From Monilinia fructicola (taxonomy: Eukaryota; Ascomycota; Leotiomycetes; Helotiales; Sclerotiniaceae), in the NCBI GenBank assembly GCA_008692225.1, contig VICG01000005.1:2181001-2245000 (forward strand): DNA of 64,000 nucleotides, in the 5' to 3' direction. A program made the position numbers and the translations under genes. Numbering within the stretch: position 1 is the first letter of the stretch; each line of letters begins with the position of its first letter. Positions 59,368 to 64,000 of this stretch are shown one piece after another. Below the pieces are notes generated by a model. It made no database searches. It had not been told where the DNA came from and saw only the letters and a program-made list of their open reading frames with translations.

Positions 59368-61326
59368 CTTGATTTCCTTTGGTGCCGCCTTGAGCTTTGG
59401 TTTCTGCTCTGAAATGGATGGGGAAAGTGTGCGAAAAAGTCGAAGCTTCAATAGTTTCGAGAAGTTCACTGATGCGCAGTGGATCTGGTTTGCTAGGGTC
59501 CATGATGTAGTTTGGACGCACTAAGCTTGATTTGGCTGACCCTGGGCGGTGGAGGAGGGGCAGTATTTTGGTGGGATGGAAATGGAAGATGGTGGGGAAG
59601 TGAGCGAAGGGGTGTTGTTTGGATTCTTCCTTTATATCATATGAGTTAATCAAAACTTCAATATTCTCAAATCAAGAGATATCAAGAAGAAGGTTGATTT
59701 CCATACTTACTTACTCTCTCTGATTGAATATTTGATCAAAGAATCCCACAAAGCAGAAATGAATAAATGATACAAGTAGAAGACGTGGAACCAGGAATGA
59801 CCATGACAGTTCTTGGTTGTGGTAGTATATTTGCGTGTTTGTTTATTTTGAACTTCTACGCTTCGATCAAGATGAATTCGAATACTGCCAGAATCAATTT
59901 CGTTTGTTCTTATGAATTGCTATCCAAGAGGCGGTGTGCAGGACCCCAATGGTGGTGGGAATTATTGGACGATGATACCTGTTTCCTGAAGCTTTTCGGA
60001 TGAGATATGGGAGGGTATCTGCATTCACATCCATAGAGGAGTCTCATGCAAAGAAGTTTCGTCCTTCCACAAACCACAATTTCTGTATAGGCAATCACGA
60101 GACGAATTCCAAAGTCATCATCACGCAGAGTTGCTCAGTACATAGATTATACATAAATGATCAAGTTTATTGATTGCTAGCTCTCTCTCAAATTTACATG
60201 AGCATGGAAACTAGCAAACAAAAAGCAGAAACTAATTTGAACATCCATCTCTAGGAACGATGGGTATAGCAGCCTGATCTGGACTTCTCAGCTCTCTCAG
60301 AAACAAACAAGCCCAACCCCTACTTCCATATCCCTCCTCCCACACGTCCAGAACACAGCCCTTTAGTCACCTCTCGCCAGTTCCTCCCGGCCTCACCATC
60401 ACCCACCACCCCCAACATCACTTCCAAATCTCCCCAATCCAAATCCACAATCTCCACTTCGAACCCCTCCCCCAAATCCAAATCAACAAACTAATATATC
60501 CCCATCCAAAAAAGATACCTACACCATCGACTTCCTTCCACCTCCCACTTCCCTTCCCCCACACCCCACATTCTTTCGCCTAATACACCAAGCGACCATG
60601 AAAACACCATCACCGCTAGACTACCGCGCAGACCCTAAGGGAGAGGGGCGCTGAATATTTATCAACAGATGAGTTATTGGGCGTTGTCGAGGGATCCAGT
60701 AGGGACGGGGCAGATTACAGGACTTGTGGAGAGGGGTGTAACAAAGCAATGGTTGTAGCCAGTAGTGCAGATGATTAACGAGATAAGGTTCAAAGGGATT
60801 CGGGGATAGGGAAAGCCTGGCTTGGGTTGGACTAAGCTGGGTTGTTTCTTTTGTTTTGTTTTGTTTCTTTTCTTGGGGAGATCTGGTTCGCTTGGAGGGC
60901 TGATTGGCTTGTTGGTGGTAATGATTTCGGAGTATTCTTTGCATCTGGGAGGTTGGGGAGAAAAGTATGAAGCGTGGAATATGAGAACGAAGTGGGCGAA
61001 ACTGAAAAAACATGAACTTGAAATGTGGAAGGGCAGAAATGGCAATACCAAATTGACTGGCGCAAAAAAACCATCAACTTGTTACAATTTTGATTTTTTC
61101 AATACCAGAATCCAAAGCCGAACCAGCCAAGTGGCCTTGGTATTCAACCTCGTTCATCTCTTTCATCTCTCCTGTTCACATTTCCATTCATCCATTCACC
61201 TTTTTCTTCGTTCCCACCCTCATTCATCTGAATACAAAAACGGGAATACATCTTGAAGCATTCCTTGATATCATCCGTAAATTCAAGTGCACCCAAACTC
61301 CATGAAGTAGTACCACAGTACTACAC
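59368..61326. other. Intergenic, no gene recognised
   Basis: 2 kb. A 78-codon plus-strand frame at 59767-60003 contains 'MTMTVLGCGS', recalling the start of pyrroline-5-carboxylate reductase, but nothing of that enzyme follows. Pyrimidine-rich tracts near 60340-60560 and 61140-61220. Confidence 0.45.
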
Positions 61327-63143
61327 TTAATACAAGCTCCCCTTCCACAATACCAGGGTTGCATTTTCTTGATTGTTTAAGGAGCAAAACTTCAACTTCT
61401 TAGCCAATGGCTCCTCGTTTTCTTCATCCTCTTCACCATCTTCCTCGTCTTCTCCTTCTGCAGCTCCCCTCTTTCCATTCCCCATTCAATATCCCTTTGC
61501 CCTTGCCAATTTCAATTGCCTTTTGCTTCTCACTCCTCTCATTAACCGTTTCAATTAATCTTCCATAATCAACCTCGACACCCATCAATGTCTCATTCAA
61601 TTTATCGATTCTCTCTCCACGATCCAATTGGGCTAATGCATCTTTATTATGGCGATATAGACGCTGTTTGACCAGGAGTTGCCAGAGATGATATATATGT
61701 TCATCTTCTTTGTTTGGGGGCGGTAGAGATTTCTTGGAAGTTTCTTCCTCATCTTCGTGAAGAGGGGCTTGTTTGACGGATTGCGGGATTAAAGATAAGA
61801 GATACATTTCATGGACACGAGCAAATTGTCTAGGAGCAATTTTCATTTGTGCTCGTATCTCTTCATATGCTTTAGTGTCGAAAAGTTTGGTTGGAGCTGG
61901 ACCTTTCGGTTTGATCTTTAAGCCGGAATTTAGTTTGAGTTGCTGGAAACGTGCATCTTTGCGTAGACGGGCAAAGTCGTTGATGTCCCTTAAATCATCA
62001 AATGCTTCATTTGGATCCTCCACTGTGATTTCTCTTGTATATGGGTCATCATATAAATAGTCGAATATGGCATTGTAGAATATCGATCCCTTGCCTCCAC
62101 TCTGGAAAGGGGGAAGGATCATAAACTGTGATATCCTCGAACGACATGGGAGAGTATCAAAGGAAACACCATCAACAGGCAGCGTGAACTCTGGAGCTAT
62201 CTTGTCGCCATTTGGAGATTGTGGTGGAGTTGTGGGTGTATACATGTAATAGCGATAAACGGTAGAAAACCCTGTGAATATGTATGAAGAGCTCTTTTCA
62301 AAGAACGTTGCTGTAGACTGCTTTTTCTGGTATAAGAAAAAAACTGTCCATCTTCCTAGGTCATCTTCTGACTCGTCCAGGTCAAGCAGGGTCCCTCCTT
62401 CAATGAAAAATGGGACTAGGATTTGAATGCGTTTGATGGTTTGTTGAACAAATGGGTCTGAGAGGTTGCCTTTCCATATTTCGAATGTTTCACCACCAAT
62501 CTCAATTGTGCGAAATAGTTCTCCAGGTGGATGCCAATCTGCTGGAATAGCTGAAATATTCGACTCGAAAACACTTGACTTTTCGAAAGCAGCTATGATG
62601 ATATTAGTCCTAAAACCTGGAGGATCTAGGGATGCGACACTTACTCTTCGGTAAGAAAGGTTCCAACACCGCCTTCAAATCTGTTGGTTCTATATCACCA
62701 ACCGCCTTGAACTTCTTATTGTAGGTGATTTGTAGACCAGGTCGCATATCACTGGCGTTATATTTCAAATTGATTTTCAGACCTTGATAACCAAATATGG
62801 ATTCCTCATCTCCGAATATGGAATATGTAAACTTTGGGTTAAAGGTATGAATTGAAGTTGTACCTCCTACACTTGGAGTGACCAGAGAAATGTGAATAGC
62901 ATCATTCGAATCGGCAGACCCTGAAGAACATGTTGTTAGCTTTCGTAAAATGGTAAATGAAGAACTTGGAGAGAAATGCTCTTCCGCGCATGCGATTGAA
63001 CCATCATGGTGAAAAGAGTATTCTTAGCAACCTGATTGCGCCAGCATCTTTTTTTTTTCCTCTTGGAATATACGACCAACACAAGGGACAAGGGACAATC
63101 AGAAGACTTCAGAAAACTCACAATCGGCATTAATGTCTGCCAT
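61327..63143 (-). CDS. HAT1: Histone acetyltransferase type B catalytic subunit
   Basis: Acetylates newly made histone H4 before chromatin assembly, normally with Hat2. Exons: 63143-63122 (7 codons plus 1 nt, MADINAD), 62920-62645 and 62592-61327, all in phase. N-terminal Hat1 domain: 'FNPKFTYSIFGDEESIFGYQ', 'LKINLKYNASDMRPGLQITY' and 'FEIWKGNLSDPFVQQTIKRI'. GNAT domain: 'CRSRISQFMILPPFQSGGKG' with the acetyl-CoA loop Q-S-G-G-K-G, 'VEDPNEAFDDLRD' with the presumed catalytic Glu, 'IAPRQFARVHEMYL' and 'WQLLVKQRLYRHNKD'. Near the C-terminus one extra G in the GGGG run (61466-61469) makes a premature end at 61433. Ignoring it gives the expected acidic tail and a basic 'PLAKKLKF' nuclear-localisation-like end. 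The exact C-terminal stop is uncertain. Confidence 0.9.
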
Positions 63144-63350
63144 CTTCGCGACGGTGATACTTTTGATATTGTCAATGTGGAATATTAATGTGTTGATTGA
63201 TTTGTCGGGATGAATTGAAATTGGAAGAAATGATATACAAGTACTACAGTAGGTAGAAGGCAGAAGGCAGAAGGCGGAAGCTGGAGAAGCTAGATAAGAC
63301 TGATCTGATCAGCTCAGTTCGATTTGGCTTGAGAGGTTTCCTTGGGGAAG

Positions 63351-63424
63351 GTTACTTACTTACCTAGGTAACTTACTTGCTTACTTACCACTTACCACTT
63401 GCCTACTTACTTACCTACTTACTA
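63351..63424. repeat. TTAC/TTACC tandem repeat
   Basis: Imperfect CTTACTTACC units over ~70 bp, about 210 bp upstream of HAT1. Another GCAGAAG-type short repeat lies at 63255-63276. Confidence 0.75.
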
Positions 63425-63658
63425 GTCGCGTAGATGGATTTTCCGACGCGTGTTACCTTTTCCCTCACCTAAAGAATAATTAAAGTTCAGAAAATCAAGA
63501 CAGTCCACCGGTTTGCAGGGATGGATTATTAATGGATTACTTAATCCCTACCTAGTACTGATTACCTCCTCCACCTCTAGTAATACGGAGTGCGTACTTC
63601 AGCCTCGTAGGAGTGAGACTCAAATCTGTCCACCTGTATCTGGTCTTCCTGGAGTGAT

Positions 63659-63700
63659 GAATGGATGAATGGATAAGTTGATTGATTGATTGATTGATCG
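63659..63700. repeat. GGAT/GATT tetranucleotide repeat
   Basis: ATGAATGGATGAATGGATAA followed by five GATT units. Confidence 0.85.
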
Positions 63701-63924
63701 ATTTCTTCAACAAAGGCATTATTACGTTTGAATTGGGAGAGTTTTGAATACACATTGAATCCAGAATTATCTTCCCTTCGCTTTCGGACCATATTCAATT
63801 GACCTGTCGTCTTTTTTTTGTTCTGTTTCACATTCGCAATGAATCGGTGATATAGTATTCTTGGAATATTTACAGGATTGCGACGTAGATTCGAAACGTG
63901 CAAAAGAGAAGGAGGATACTCAAG

Positions 63925-63977
63925 ATGTTTGACGGATTATTTATGTTGCTCGTCTTGAGCGTGATTATGTGTTTGAG
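63925..63977 (+). CDS. Possible first exon of a membrane or secreted protein (right-truncated)
   Basis: ATG at 63925 opens a 17-residue hydrophobic stretch, MFDGLFMLLVLSVIMCL, ending at a plausible donor (AG|GTAGGT at 63977/63978). It could be a signal anchor of a gene continuing past the window. No family can be assigned from this length. Confidence 0.25.
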
Positions 63978-64000
63978 GTAGGTGATCCTCTCTTGTCAAG

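Noticed and set aside
59767..60003. Pyrroline-5-carboxylate reductase-like start (MTMTVLGCGS)
   Set aside because: Only about ten residues resemble the Rossmann start. No downstream domain is present in any frame, so chance similarity is likely.

Overview
The window looks like nuclear DNA of a filamentous ascomycete (Pezizomycotina; Leotiomycetes such as Sclerotiniaceae is my best guess, by inference only). Genes carry short GT-AG introns, mostly 45-65 bp, with CTAAC/CTGAC-type branch sites. They match fungal families (DUF6536, DUF6590, GH78, CYP, fungal NFX1/AAA helicases, CTK3, HAT1) and are separated by long AT-leaning spacers. I found no rRNA, tRNA or CRISPR array.

Layout. 0-7 kb: two coiled-coil proteins that appear to be distant paralogues (left edge, and 5.3-7.2 kb) flank a DUF6590 gene on the minus strand. 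7-12.7 kb: empty except for a perfect 28-bp palindrome. 12.7-15.6 kb: an intact four-exon DUF6536 membrane protein. 18.0-18.9 kb: a secreted eqolisin-like protein with one frame break. 19-24.7 kb: no convincing gene, with simple repeats near 21 kb. 24.7-25.1 kb: a small basic protein. 27-33 kb: a minus-strand array of three intact paralogues of an unrecognised ~210-225 aa family with conserved exon structure, plus a decayed fourth copy. 34.5-37 kb: a GH78 rhamnosidase pseudogene. 38.8-40.3 kb: a cytochrome P450. 42.2-44.0 kb: a broken secreted glycosidase-like gene. 44.5-45.8 kb: a 1.25-kb AT-rich element with ~170-bp terminal inverted repeats.

46-56.5 kb holds the most interesting pair: an RGG-tailed protein with a DXO/Rai1-like nuclease signature, transcribed divergently from a very large gene. 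The large gene fuses a ZNFX1/Hrr1-type SF1 helicase, an NFX1 zinc finger and three CbbX-type AAA+ modules. Both parts suggest RNA metabolism or surveillance (inference). The large gene reads through only if sixteen single-base extra nucleotides are ignored; all sixteen shift the frame the same way and most lie in homopolymers. 58.4-63.1 kb carries two conserved nuclear genes, CTK3 and HAT1, each with one single-base break of the same sort. Single-base disruptions in this window should therefore be checked against raw reads before any gene is called dead. GH78, which also has an in-frame stop and shifts in both directions, is the best supported true pseudogene.
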